The notes under the pieces: generated by a model
Told to the model about the DNA's origin: nothing
What the model saw: the letters and a program-made list of their open reading frames with translations, nothing else
Databases searched by the model: none
From: CAVVDY01 sp963819645
GTDB taxonomy: Bacteria; Acidobacteriota; Terriglobia; Terriglobales; Acidobacteriaceae
Length of the DNA: 64,000 nucleotides
Reading direction: 5' to 3'
NCBI GenBank assembly: GCA_963819645.1
Contig: CAWFWZ010000001.1
Coordinates: forward strand, 1,302,001 to 1,366,000
In this document: positions 55,172 through 63,078 of the stretch, in pieces
Layout: every line of letters begins with the position of its first letter
How positions within the stretch are numbered: the stretch's first letter is position 1
Program-made: the position numbers and the translations under genes

Positions 55172-56521
55172 ATGCGTGAGTTTGCCACCGGTATCGTGCG
55201 GGAGCTGCGTCAGCGCGGCTTCCAGGCGTATTTCGCTGGAGGCTGCGTGCGCGACATGGTGCTGGGGCTCGAGCCTGCCGACTATGACGTCACTACCGAT
55301 GCGACGCCGAACGACGTCATGCGCATCTTCCCTAAGACGTATGCCGTCGGCGCACAGTTCGGCGTAGTGTTGGTGCCGGTTCCGGAAGAGATTCGATATG
55401 AGAATCTGCCGCCGGAGCACCCGCACGCAGTCGAGGTCGCGACCTTTCGCAGCGATGGCATCTACTCGGATGGTCGCCATCCCGACCAGGTGCAGTACTC
55501 CAAAAGCCCGCAGGAAGATGTGCAGCGGCGCGACTTCACTATCAACGGATTGCTGATGGATCCGCTGGACGGCGACCGCGTGCTTGATTTTGTTGGGGGA
55601 AGAGAAGACCTGGCCGAGCACGTGGTGCGAGCGATCGGCGATCCGGAGCTGCGCTTCCGCGAAGACAAGCTACGTATGCTGCGCGCTGTGCGCTTCGCCG
55701 CTCGCTTCGGTTACGTTATCGAGCGACGAACCTTCGAGGCCATCCAGAGACTGGCGGCCGAAATCAACCAAGTAAGTCGCGAGCGCGTCCGCGACGAGCT
55801 GACGAAGATGCTTACCGAAGGCCATGCACGGGCGGCGTTCGAATTGCTCGACCAGACGGGCCTGCTCGTTCGTGTACTGCCGGAGATCGATCGCATGCAC
55901 GGAGTTGAGCAGCCGCCGCAGTATCACCCCGAAGGCGACGTCTTCATCCACACCATGCTGTTGCTGGAGAAGCTGTGGCCGCATTGTCCGCGCACTCTGG
56001 CGTGGGGAGCGTTGCTGCATGACGTCGGCAAGCCGGCGACGTTCCGAGTGGCGCCTGATCGCATTCGCTTCGACGGACACGTTGAGGTCGGCGTGCGCAT
56101 GGCGGAGGAAATCTGCCGGCGGCTGCACATGTCGGGAGAAGACACCGAGCAGATCGCCGCGCTGGTCGCCAATCACATGCGCTTTGGCGATGCCGGGCGA
56201 ATGAAGGAGTCAACGCTGAAGCGCTTTATGCGCCTGCCGAGATTCGACGAGCACCTCGATCTGCACCGCATCGACTGCCTCAGCAGTCATTGCGACCTGA
56301 CGCTGTACAACTTCGTCCGCGAACGCCGAATGGAAGTCAGTGAAGAAGAGATGCGCCCCAGGCTGCTGCTCTCGGGCGACGACCTGATTGCGATGGGATA
56401 TCCGCCGGGCCCGCGCTTCCGCGAGATTCTTTCGTCGGTTGAGGATGCGCAATTGGAGGGCTCGCTGCACACGCGCGACGAGGCGCTAAGCTTCGTCGCC
56501 AGCGAATTTCCGTTGCAGTGA
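55172..56521 (+). CDS. CCA-adding enzyme/poly(A) polymerase family nucleotidyltransferase with HD domain
   Basis: 449 residues. The class II nucleotidyltransferase head has GFQAYFAGGCVRDMVLGLEP followed by ADYDVTTDA (catalytic Asp pair), QRRDFTINGLLMDPLDG and EDKLRMLRAVRFAARFGY. The C-terminal HD domain carries FIHTMLLLEKL and WGALLHDVGKPATF. It adds or repairs CCA on tRNA, or polyadenylates RNA; both tRNA genes here encode their own CCA, so repair or poly(A) addition is plausible. The start at 55172 is chosen because the sequence upstream is a repeat element; an ATG at 55121 (after ACAGGAG) is a possible alternative. Confidence 0.88.
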   Translation: MREFATGIVRELRQRGFQAYFAGGCVRDMVLGLEPADYDVTTDATPNDVMRIFPKTYAVGAQFGVVLVPVPEEIRYENLPPEHPHAVEVATFRSDGIYSDGRHPDQVQYSKSPQEDVQRRDFTINGLLMDPLDGDRVLDFVGGREDLAEHVVRAIGDPELRFREDKLRMLRAVRFAARFGYVIERRTFEAIQRLAAEINQVSRERVRDELTKMLTEGHARAAFELLDQTGLLVRVLPEIDRMHGVEQPPQYHPEGDVFIHTMLLLEKLWPHCPRTLAWGALLHDVGKPATFRVAPDRIRFDGHVEVGVRMAEEICRRLHMSGEDTEQIAALVANHMRFGDAGRMKESTLKRFMRLPRFDEHLDLHRIDCLSSHCDLTLYNFVRERRMEVSEEEMRPRLLLSGDDLIAMGYPPGPRFREILSSVEDAQLEGSLHTRDEALSFVASEFPLQ

Positions 56522-56569
56522 ATGACTCGGCTCTGACTAGACCTTTATTCTGAATTACACAAAAGGGTC

Positions 56570-56704
56570 CACCACAGAGGCACAGAGACACGGAGGGGAT
56601 ATTAGGTCTGTCTTGTTCTCGTGCGTTCGAGCGTTCGTGTTCACGAGAAGTCGGTGGGCCCAAAGCCCAAAGGGTTTTCTCCGTGTCTCCGTGCCTCTGT
56701 GGTG
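56570..56704. repeat. Palindromic element with 26-bp inverted ends
   Basis: The left end CACCACAGAGGCACAG... (56570-56595) and right end ...CTCTGTGGTG (56679-56704) pair in 25 of 26 bases. The inner part is short and non-coding (TTCGAGCG, TTCGTG). The same ACCACAGAGRCACGGAG type of repeat is common in Acidobacteria and other genomes. It separates the tRNA nucleotidyltransferase gene from the DUF721 gene. Confidence 0.6.
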
Positions 56705-56780
56705 ATTCTTTCCCCTTTATCCGCAATATTCACAGAATGCAGCGCGCCGTCGTGGATGCTAATATCCGGCTCTCGCGACA

Positions 56781-57059
56781 ATGCATCACGCAAAAGCCAC
56801 TCTCAGCAAAATCTACGGGACAGCTGTCCAGAAGGTTGCCGGCGAACAGGCCCCTGTCCTGGCCTGGCCACTAGCTTGCGGCTCCAAGGTTGCGCGGCGG
56901 ACGGCGGCGCTAGCGTGTGTCAACGGCGAGCTGGCGGTGCGCGTGCCCGACAAAATATGGCGCAATGAGTTGCAATGTTTTCAGGACCGTTATGTCGCGG
57001 CGCTGAACCAGGTGAGCCGGCAAAAGGTGAAGAGCATCCGCTTCGTGCCCAAGGATTGA
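56781..57059 (+). CDS. DUF721 (DciA-like) protein
   Basis: 92 residues. The pattern 'W..i.G......s.P......L.V.....w...L......l...lN.....' fits DUF721: SKIYGTAVQKVAGEQAPVLA, ALACVNGELAVRVPDKIWRN and ELQCFQDRYVAALNQVSRQK, ending VKSIRFVPKD. DciA proteins assist loading of the replicative helicase DnaB in bacteria lacking DnaC. The protein is short even for the family and has no long N-terminal part, so the assignment is moderate. It lies 56 bases upstream of gatC on the same strand and may share its transcript. Confidence 0.6.
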   Translation: MHHAKATLSKIYGTAVQKVAGEQAPVLAWPLACGSKVARRTAALACVNGELAVRVPDKIWRNELQCFQDRYVAALNQVSRQKVKSIRFVPKD

Positions 57060-57115
57060 GCAACGCTCATGCGGCGCTGAAGCATTACTCTACTTTTTCG
57101 CGCTACACTCAATCC

Positions 57116-57436
57116 ATGGTTTCTGAGAAAGACGTTAGCTACGTCGCCGACTTGGCGCATCTCGAATTGACCGAAGGCGAGCGAGCGCGCATGTTGCGCG
57201 ACCTGAACTCCATCCTGGGCTACATCGAGCGGCTGAACGAACTCGACACTTCGGGCGTCGAGCCCATGGCGCAAGTCTCAACGCGCTATGCGGGCGACGC
57301 AGATTCTGGCGAGGCCTTTGCCTATGCCATGCGGCCAGACGAGCTTGTCCCCTGTCTGCCGCATGACGAGGCGATGAGCAACGCTCCCCAGACCGACGGC
57401 AGGTTCTTCAAGGTGCCGAAGGTGATCGAGCGTTAG
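57116..57436 (+). CDS. gatC: Asp-tRNA(Asn)/Glu-tRNA(Gln) amidotransferase subunit C
   Basis: 106 residues. The GatC pattern is unambiguous: VSYVADLAHLELTEGERARM, LRDLNSILGYIERLNELDTS, GVEPMAQVSTRYAGDADSGE, then the belt end APQTDGRFFKVPKVIER. GatC wraps around GatA and GatB in the GatCAB complex, which turns misacylated Glu-tRNA(Gln) (or Asp-tRNA(Asn)) into the correct amide. I start it at the ATG at 57116. It ends two bases before gatA, so the two are translationally linked. gatB is not in the window, a separation common in this phylum. Confidence 0.92.
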   Translation: MVSEKDVSYVADLAHLELTEGERARMLRDLNSILGYIERLNELDTSGVEPMAQVSTRYAGDADSGEAFAYAMRPDELVPCLPHDEAMSNAPQTDGRFFKVPKVIER

Positions 57437-57438
57437 CC

Positions 57439-58887
57439 ATGAACATCGACCTGCTGACCGTCGAATCGACCCGCATGGCAATCGCCGAGAAGCAGTTCAC
57501 CGCCTCGGCGGTGGTGGACGCTTTCTACGAGAAGATCCGCAAAGACGATCCCGATACCGGCGCTTACCTGACGCTGAGCGAAGAACGTGCTTACGCCCAA
57601 GCGGCTCGCATCGACGAGCTCGCGGGACGTGGCGACACGCTGCCGCCACTGGCCGGCGTGCCGATTGCCGTGAAAGACGTTATCAGCACCAAGGGCGTGC
57701 GCACTACCGCCGGCTCGAAGATTCTCGACAATTACGTCGCGCCCTACAACGCCACGGTAGTTGATCGGCTGGAGAGCGCCGGGGCCATCATCCTGGGCAA
57801 GACCAATTGCGACGAGTTCGCCATGGGATCGTCGAACGAAAACTCCGGCTTTCATCCGGTGCGCAATCCTCGGGATCGCACGCGCGTTCCCGGCGGATCA
57901 TCGGGCGGATCGGCGGCGGTGGTCGCGGCGGGAACGGCAGTGGCATCGCTGGGAACAGACACTGGTGGCTCGATTCGTCAGCCGGCATCGTTCTGCGGCG
58001 TCGTCGGGCTGATGCCGACCTACGGACGTGTGTCGCGTTACGGGCTGATCGCGTTTGCGTCGTCGCTCGACAAGATTGGACCGTTCGGCAAAACCGTGAA
58101 AGATGCGGCACTGCTGCTCGAAGTGATGGCCGGGCGCGACCGAATGGATTCAACCTCGGCCGATGTTCCTGTGCCGGGGTACTCCGACATTGTGGGACAA
58201 CCGGTTGCCGGGCTGAAGATTGGCGTGCCTGGCGAGTACTTCGGGGAAGGACTGGATGCCGAGGTTCGCGAGGCGGTAGAGGGCGCGATCAAGAAGCTGG
58301 CCGAGGCAGGGTGCGAGATCGTGCCCATCTCGCTGAAACATACTCAATACGCAATTCCGACCTACTATCTGGTCGCGACCGCAGAGGCTTCGGCAAATCT
58401 GGCGCGTTTTGACGGCGTGCGTTACGGCATTCGCGCGAAGGGCGCGAAGACGTTATCCGAGATGTACCGTCGCACGCGTGACGAGGGCTTCGGGCCCGAA
58501 GTGAAGCGGCGCATCATGCTCGGTACTTATGCGCTGAGCAGCGGCTACTACGATGCTTACTACCTGAAGGCGCAGCGCGTGCGTACGCTGATTGCACGCG
58601 ACTTCGACGAGGCGTTCGCTAAAGTCGATGCGATCGTGACACCGACCACGCCGACGCCGGCTTTCCGCTTGGGCGAAAAGGCAGACGATCCGCTCGCCAT
58701 GTATCTCGCCGACATCTTCACCGTCACTGCGAGTCTGGCGGGTATTCCCGGGTTGTCGGTGCCGTGTGGTAACAACTCCGATGGATTGCCGATTGGACTT
58801 CAGGTGCTGGGCAAGCATTTCGACGAGGCGACAGTTTTGCGCGTGGGACACGTGGTGGAGCATTCGCTGGCAAGCGCGAGCAACTAG
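57439..58887 (+). CDS. gatA: Glutamyl-tRNA(Gln) amidotransferase subunit A
   Basis: 482 residues, the amidase subunit that frees ammonia from glutamine for GatB. The catalytic Ser-Ser-Lys triad is complete at the canonical numbers: K79 (PIAVKDVIS), S154 (GGSSGGS) and the nucleophile S178 (GTDTGGSIRQP). The amidase signature continues CGVVGLMPTYGRVSRYG. The C-terminal part has the expected VDAIVTPTTPTPAFRLGEK and GIPGLSVPCGNNSDGLPIGL. The length is standard. It is co-transcribed with gatC. No terminator follows at once; a strong one is at 59045-59086. Confidence 0.95.
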   Translation: MNIDLLTVESTRMAIAEKQFTASAVVDAFYEKIRKDDPDTGAYLTLSEERAYAQAARIDELAGRGDTLPPLAGVPIAVKDVISTKGVRTTAGSKILDNYVAPYNATVVDRLESAGAIILGKTNCDEFAMGSSNENSGFHPVRNPRDRTRVPGGSSGGSAAVVAAGTAVASLGTDTGGSIRQPASFCGVVGLMPTYGRVSRYGLIAFASSLDKIGPFGKTVKDAALLLEVMAGRDRMDSTSADVPVPGYSDIVGQPVAGLKIGVPGEYFGEGLDAEVREAVEGAIKKLAEAGCEIVPISLKHTQYAIPTYYLVATAEASANLARFDGVRYGIRAKGAKTLSEMYRRTRDEGFGPEVKRRIMLGTYALSSGYYDAYYLKAQRVRTLIARDFDEAFAKVDAIVTPTTPTPAFRLGEKADDPLAMYLADIFTVTASLAGIPGLSVPCGNNSDGLPIGLQVLGKHFDEATVLRVGHVVEHSLASASN

Positions 58888-59044
58888 AAAATGTGTGACC
58901 CTAAGTTTTTCTTCCCGAATTGGGAAGAGGCTTGTCAATAGCGCGGAGGTGGCGCAAATCCGGGCAAGTGTCTGACAGCAATACAAATATAAAGTTGCGA
59001 AACTAGTAAAGATTTCCCGCGAAATCTGCTATGATTAAGACAGT

Positions 59045-59086
59045 AGAGCCAGAAGGCATAATCCGCCTTCTGGCTCTTTTTGTTTC
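59045..59086 (+). terminator. Strong intrinsic terminator after gatA
   Basis: AGAGCCAGAAGGC (59045-59057) and GCCTTCTGGCTCT (59065-59077) form a perfect 13-bp stem with a 7-base loop (ATAATCC), followed by TTTTGTTTC. A textbook rho-independent terminator. Confidence 0.9.
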
Positions 59087-59114
59087 TTGTCGCTTTCGGA
59101 TAGCTGACTATACT

Positions 59115-59185
59115 GCCACTGACGCCGGTTCCGGCCCGAGGACCTGGCAAAGGCAGGCACTAAACCTGTTTATGGTGTCAGTGGC
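59115..59185 (+). ncRNA. Candidate structured RNA leader (unassigned class)
   Basis: GCCACTGAC (59115-59123) pairs perfectly with GTCAGTGGC (59177-59185), enclosing GCCGG-TT-CCGGC (59124-59135) and a CCTG/CAGG hairpin. The closed three-way-like fold lies 78 bases before the phosphoesterase start, inside the presumed 5' leader. It contains GGCAAAGG and CACTAAACC stretches but fits none of the riboswitch consensus sequences I know well. Confidence 0.35.
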
Positions 59186-59263
59186 CGCTTTTCCTAAACC
59201 GTGCCTTATCGAAGTTCACCGTTCCATGCAGTGGCTGGTCAGCAATTGAGACGAGGAGGATGC

Positions 59264-60550
59264 ATGAGAAAACTGTGGTCTGGGGGTGTGCTCGCCGCGG
59301 TGCTGCTGACACAGTTGGCGATGGCGCAGAATACGAAACCCGCTGCCGGCACCGGATTTTCGTTTGACGTCTACGGCGATTCGCGATCGTTGTTGTTTCT
59401 TCCCTACGGGCAAGACCAGGAAGCGGAGGCGCGCCGGTACATGGCGGATGTTTACGAACTCGCGCTCTCCGAAGAAGCGGCGACCGGGATTGTAAGCAAG
59501 GACGCAAAATTCATTTATGGCCCGTCTACTCATGAGCTATTGCAGATCGACGCGCCGCTGCACGACAAGCACGTTACGTTGAAGTTCGACAAAGGCTGGG
59601 TGACGGAGGCTTCGCTGGAAGATCCGAAGCATTTGCCTGGCGTGCGCCACACCTTCTTTCGGCTGGCAGGCGGAGATTGGGTTGCCAGAGAGGCAGTAAG
59701 AGAGGTGAAAGATGGACAGGCGCGGTTTCTTGTTAACACCGGCGATTTGGTTTTCTGGGGCAAGCAGGCTGACAAACCTTCGGAGAACCCCTACTGGAAG
59801 CTGGTCAATGAAAACGTTTTGCAGCGGTTGCCGCCTCCGGACCAGCAGATGAAGGACGCCGGCCTGGAGGGACGCGTATTTCCGGCTGTGGGTAATCATG
59901 AAGTTTGGGACGACTCGGATGTGGAGGGGTTGTTAGCTAACTTCCCGTACCTGAAGAAGTTTGGAGTCACCAACAAGCGTCTGCTGTACATGTTTGATTT
60001 CGAGGGCGTGCGCTTCATCTTCCTGTGGACCGGAAGATATGACCTGCTGGTGCCGAGTGCCTGGGATGCTACGCGGCCCACGTTCCAGGCACAAATGGAC
60101 CAATTGAAAACCTGGCTCGATGATGCAAACTCCAAAGGAATCAAAAAGGTCTTCATCTCGTTTCATTACCCGACCTTTTGCCGCTTTGGCTTTGGCGGCA
60201 TTCCCGAGCCAGACAACCCTCACAAGGTCATCGCCAGCTATGCGAAGGACCTGGACATCGTCGTGTTCAACGGCCATGTACACACCACGGAAGTTTTTCA
60301 GGTGGATGGCGTGAAGTACTTGGTGCTGGGCGGCGGCGGCGCGGAGCAGGAACCCATTCTGCCGGGGACGGTGAAGTTCCATCCCCCGGCGGACTATCCG
60401 GCCGATGTGTATTGGAAAGGCGAGTCTCCCGAGGAAGAGTACAACTTCGTGCACGTTGAGGTGCAACCTGGAAAGCCGACGCAATTCACTGTGCATCGTT
60501 TCCGACCGGAGTCATCGGAGCCGTTCGCCACGGTGGAGTTATTCAAATAA
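59264..60550 (+). CDS. Exported metallophosphoesterase
   Basis: 428 residues from the ATG at 59264, set by GAGGAGGATGC. The signal peptide is SGGVLAAVLLTQLAMAQ. Calcineurin-type motifs appear in order: DVYGDSRS (where D-x-R replaces the usual D-x-H), VNTGDLVFWG, AVGNHEVWDD, FISFHYPTF and VFNGHVHTTEVF. The last, GHxH-type, and the GNHE motif supply the metal ligands, so hydrolysis of a phosphoester in the periplasm is likely; the substrate is unknown. It has an unusually long N-terminal insertion (about 40-190) with FDVYGDSRS at its start. No operon partner; a possible RNA leader lies upstream. Confidence 0.85.
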   Translation: MRKLWSGGVLAAVLLTQLAMAQNTKPAAGTGFSFDVYGDSRSLLFLPYGQDQEAEARRYMADVYELALSEEAATGIVSKDAKFIYGPSTHELLQIDAPLHDKHVTLKFDKGWVTEASLEDPKHLPGVRHTFFRLAGGDWVAREAVREVKDGQARFLVNTGDLVFWGKQADKPSENPYWKLVNENVLQRLPPPDQQMKDAGLEGRVFPAVGNHEVWDDSDVEGLLANFPYLKKFGVTNKRLLYMFDFEGVRFIFLWTGRYDLLVPSAWDATRPTFQAQMDQLKTWLDDANSKGIKKVFISFHYPTFCRFGFGGIPEPDNPHKVIASYAKDLDIVVFNGHVHTTEVFQVDGVKYLVLGGGGAEQEPILPGTVKFHPPADYPADVYWKGESPEEEYNFVHVEVQPGKPTQFTVHRFRPESSEPFATVELFK

Positions 60551-60622
60551 TCGCGAATTAAGGATCGGCTTAAGGAAGCTCGCCAGTTACGCCTTCGGTT
60601 CGGCCGCGAGCATCCAACTTGC

Positions 60623-61824
60623 ATGCCTGGCCGACGCAAGTCTTCAAAACAGAATGTTGATATCACCGAAGGAGCGGTTCCTGCCGAAGAACTGAAGCAG
60701 GAGTTTCCGCCGATGGCGCTGCCGATTCATCCGCCATTTCCGCCGATGGAGGCAAAGGCGGTGGCTGAGCTGCCGAAGGGCGACAACTGGGCTTACGAGC
60801 CTAAGTGGGACGGGTTTCGGTGTCTCGCTTTCCGTAAGGGCAGCGAAGTGTTGTTGCAGTCGAAAGCTGGCCAGCCGCTAGGGCGTTACTTTCCGGAGAT
60901 GGTTGAGGCGCTCGCCAAGCTGCCGGTGAAGCAATTTGTGCTCGACGGCGAGATCGTCATCCTGCGCGACGGGCGACTGTCGTTTGACGATCTGCTGCTG
61001 CGCATTCATCCGGCGGAGAGCCGAATTCGCAAGCTGTCGAAGGAAACTCCGGCGTCATACCTGGTGTTCGATCTGCTGGTGGACGAGCGGGGGAAAGTCG
61101 CTGGTCGAACTGCCGCTGAGCGAGAGGCGGGAAAAGTTGGAAGAGTTGTTTCGGGAGTTTGGAGACCCACCCGGGCAAAAGACGCCCGAATGGGGCACCC
61201 AAATTGTCGAGTGGGGCACCCCGGATTTCGAGTGCGGCAGCCCAGATTCGGCTGTCGCCCTCGGTTCGCGATTTCAAAACGGCGCGCCATTGGCTGACAG
61301 AACTTGCCGCCAGCGGGTTTGATGGCGTGGTTGCGAAACAACTTGACTGCGCTTATGCCTCAGGTGAACGAACGGCGATGCGCAAGATCAAGCGCATTCG
61401 CACCGCCGATTGCGTGGTTGGCGGATTTCGCTATGCCAGCAAGGGCGGGGAAGTGGGGTCGCTGCTGCTCGGCCTGTATGACGACAATGGATTGCTCAAC
61501 CATGTTGGCTTCACTTCGAGCTTCGCGGCGGACGAACGCAAGAAGTTGAAGCGGATTCTGCGGCCGTACATGAAAGGAAGCGGGTTCACCGGTCATGCTC
61601 CGGGCGGACCGAGCCGGTGGAGTACGGAGCGTTCGGGCGAGTGGGAGCGGCTTGATCCCAAGCTGGTGTGTGAGGTGCGCTACGACCATTTCTCGGGCGG
61701 GCGTTTTCGTCATGGAACGAAGTTTCTGCGCTGGCGACCGGACAAAGAGCCGAAGAGTTGTACCTATGAGCAGTTGGCGAATCGCGGCGGGGTGGGAAGT
61801 TTGGAGAAGATATTGGGTGGATGA
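60623..61824 (+). pseudogene. ATP-dependent DNA ligase (LigC/LigD ligase-domain type), frameshifted and with repeat insertion
   Basis: Joins DNA nicks through a lysyl-AMP intermediate. The active-site motif is YEPKWDGFRCLAFRKG (KxDG), then FVLDGEIVIL, FDGVVAKQLDCAYASGERTA, MRKIKRIRTADCVVGGFRYA and GGPSRWSTERSGEWERL. The end, YDHFSGGRFRHGTKFLRWRP, is the usual LigC/LigD C-terminus. The frame shifts by one near 61095 (a GGGGGAAA run) and again near 61245. Between LSERREKLEELFREF and IRLSPSVRDF lies an extra block of about 25 codons made of GAATGGGGCACCC/GAGTGGGGCACCC repeats (about 61188-61245), absent from normal ligases. No Ku or polymerase gene is next to it. Confidence 0.8.
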
Positions 61825-61857
61825 GAAGCTGTCGGTTGTCAGGAAGAGAAGACAAAA

Positions 61858-61890
61858 GCCCCACCCCGCCAGAAGATGGCGGAATGGGGC
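61858..61890. repeat. GCCCCAC hairpin between convergent genes
   Basis: GCCCCACCCCGCC (61858-61870) and GGCGGAATGGGGC (61878-61890) form a hairpin with one mismatched step. The GAATGGGGCACCC part matches the block inside the DNA ligase gene and the hairpins at 10571 and 12770. It may act as a terminator for both flanking genes. Confidence 0.5.
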
Positions 61891-61909
61891 ACCCGAAGTG
61901 CCTGGGCAG

Positions 61910-62278
61910 TCAGGCTGCTGCCGCCATTCCTGCGGCATAGCGTTCGGAGGCGCGCAGCAGGCCGCGCACATCGTTGGACTGGCAGCAATCGACGGCGCCG
62001 ACGGCGAGCGACTGGAGCCACATGGTTTCATCGGCTAAGCGATGCACCGTAGTGAAAAGTGTTGACGGAAACTCCGAGCAGAGCCGTTGTAACTCGGCAT
62101 AAGAGAACAGCTCGAGGTCGACGATGACGTAGTTAGCGCGGAGACGAGCGATCTCCGCCTCGGCGTTTGCCAATGTATTCACAATTACTAACTTTCGAAA
62201 CTGTGGCCGCAGAGATTCGGCGAGAGCTCGCGCCATAACCGGATCATGATGAGCGAGCACGACATTGATGGGACGCAT
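61910..62278 (-). CDS. Stand-alone receiver-domain protein
   Basis: 122 residues, one response-regulator receiver domain and nothing else. It starts INVVLAHHDPVMARALAESL; the phosphoacceptor Asp is in NYVIVDLELFS, and the region FTTVHRLADETMWLQSLAVG replaces the usual T/K switch area, with SNDV in place of a clear conserved Lys. The lack of standard residues suggests a degenerate or non-canonical receiver, maybe acting by binding a partner. The ATG at 62278 has AAGGGGG upstream. It lies 69 bases downstream of xseB on the same strand. Confidence 0.65.
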   Translation of the reverse strand: MRPINVVLAHHDPVMARALAESLRPQFRKLVIVNTLANAEAEIARLRANYVIVDLELFSYAELQRLCSEFPSTLFTTVHRLADETMWLQSLAVGAVDCCQSNDVRGLLRASERYAAGMAAAA

Positions 62279-62347
62279 GGCAACCCCCTTGGGGATGAGG
62301 GACGACGGCTTCGACCGCCGGTTGACGTACGTTGAGCTGTGCTTTGA

Positions 62348-62587
62348 CTACTTTGCAGAGCCGCCGCTGGGCGGTGCCGGCTCAAATGGCTCAGGCTGAA
62401 GTTTGCCATTGCGCTTCAGCAGTATCTCGACTTTACCTTCCGCTTCCTCCAACTCCTTACGACAGGAGTTGGAAAGCGTAACGCCTTCATCGAAGAGCTG
62501 TAATGCTTTGTCCAGCGACACGTCGCCCTTTTCCAACTCGTTCACGATGACTTCCAGGCGCTGAAGGCAATCTTCAAACTTTGGCAA
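62348..62587 (-). CDS. xseB: Exodeoxyribonuclease VII small subunit
   Basis: 79 residues. The XseB pattern is complete: FEDCLQRLEVIVNELEKGDV, SLDKALQLFDEGVTLSNSCR, then KELEEAEGKVEILL. The last 20 residues are Pro-rich and not conserved. With XseA it forms exonuclease VII, which degrades single-stranded DNA; xseA is not in the window. The start is a TTG at 62587, supported by GGAG eight bases upstream and by the expected N-terminus. The receiver-domain gene follows on the same strand. Confidence 0.88.
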   Translation of the reverse strand: MPKFEDCLQRLEVIVNELEKGDVSLDKALQLFDEGVTLSNSCRKELEEAEGKVEILLKRNGKLQPEPFEPAPPSGGSAK

Positions 62588-62745
62588 TATGTCGCTCCAT
62601 CACTTATTTTAATGCCGTCTTGGGTATCACGAAAGTGAAAATCGAGAGTAGTTCTCTCCGGGCTGGAGCCCTGGTCATGGCTGCAAACTCCGGTTGTGCC
62701 ACCGCATCTTAATTAGGTTCCACCCAAGGAAAAGGAAGAGTTCCC

Positions 62746-63066
62746 ATGAAGACACTAGTGTGGTTTATGGCCGGAATTGGTGCGGCGGCGGCTTTGGCAC
62801 AGTTTGCGAGTTGGCGGCGCGCTGGTCCGGCCACGCAGGTCCAAACTGGATTGGACTTGAATCGTTGCAGCCGCGAGGACTTGCTTCAGATGCCGGGGAT
62901 CGACGGCGACTTGGCCGAGCGCATCCTGGATAACCGGCCCTACCGGAGCAAGTTCGACCTGCTGAACCGGCTCATCGTTCCGGAATCGGTGTACAACGAG
63001 CTGCGTTCGCGAGTGAGTGTCGACCCGGAGGCTGCCCGTCGCTCGGTCCAGATCGCGCTCGCGTGA
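62746..63066 (+). CDS. ComEA-like helix-hairpin-helix protein
   Basis: 106 residues. An N-terminal hydrophobic segment (VWFMAGIGAAAALAQFASW) anchors it in the inner membrane or acts as a signal. A tandem HhH region follows: LDLNRCSREDLLQMPGIDGD, LAERILDNRPYRSKFDLLNR, the pattern of ComEA DNA-uptake receptors and of photosystem PsbU. It probably binds double-stranded DNA; a role in competence is an inference, as no com genes are adjacent. The ATG at 62746 follows GGAAGAG. It converges with the RibD-C gene, 12 bases apart. Confidence 0.75.
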   Translation: MKTLVWFMAGIGAAAALAQFASWRRAGPATQVQTGLDLNRCSREDLLQMPGIDGDLAERILDNRPYRSKFDLLNRLIVPESVYNELRSRVSVDPEAARRSVQIALA

Positions 63067-63078
63067 TAGTTGGCGGAT

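Larger units (their letters stand above)
58888..59263. other. Intergenic region with terminator and structured leader
   Basis: 376 bases without a gene. It contains the intrinsic terminator at 59045-59086, which ends gatA, and a possible folded RNA leader (59115-59185) before the phosphoesterase gene, whose ribosome-binding site GAGGAGGATGC ends at 59263. Confidence 0.55.

Noticed and set aside
56621..56968. A 115-codon frame overlapping the DUF721 gene start
   Set aside because: Its first half is the 56570-56704 repeat and the rest is out of frame with the DUF721 pattern.
59115..59185. Cobalamin or c-di-GMP-I riboswitch
   Set aside because: It has GCCACTG and GCAAAG/CTAAACC-like pieces, but not in the order or with the helices those classes need, and the GNRA loop and receptor of c-di-GMP-I are missing.
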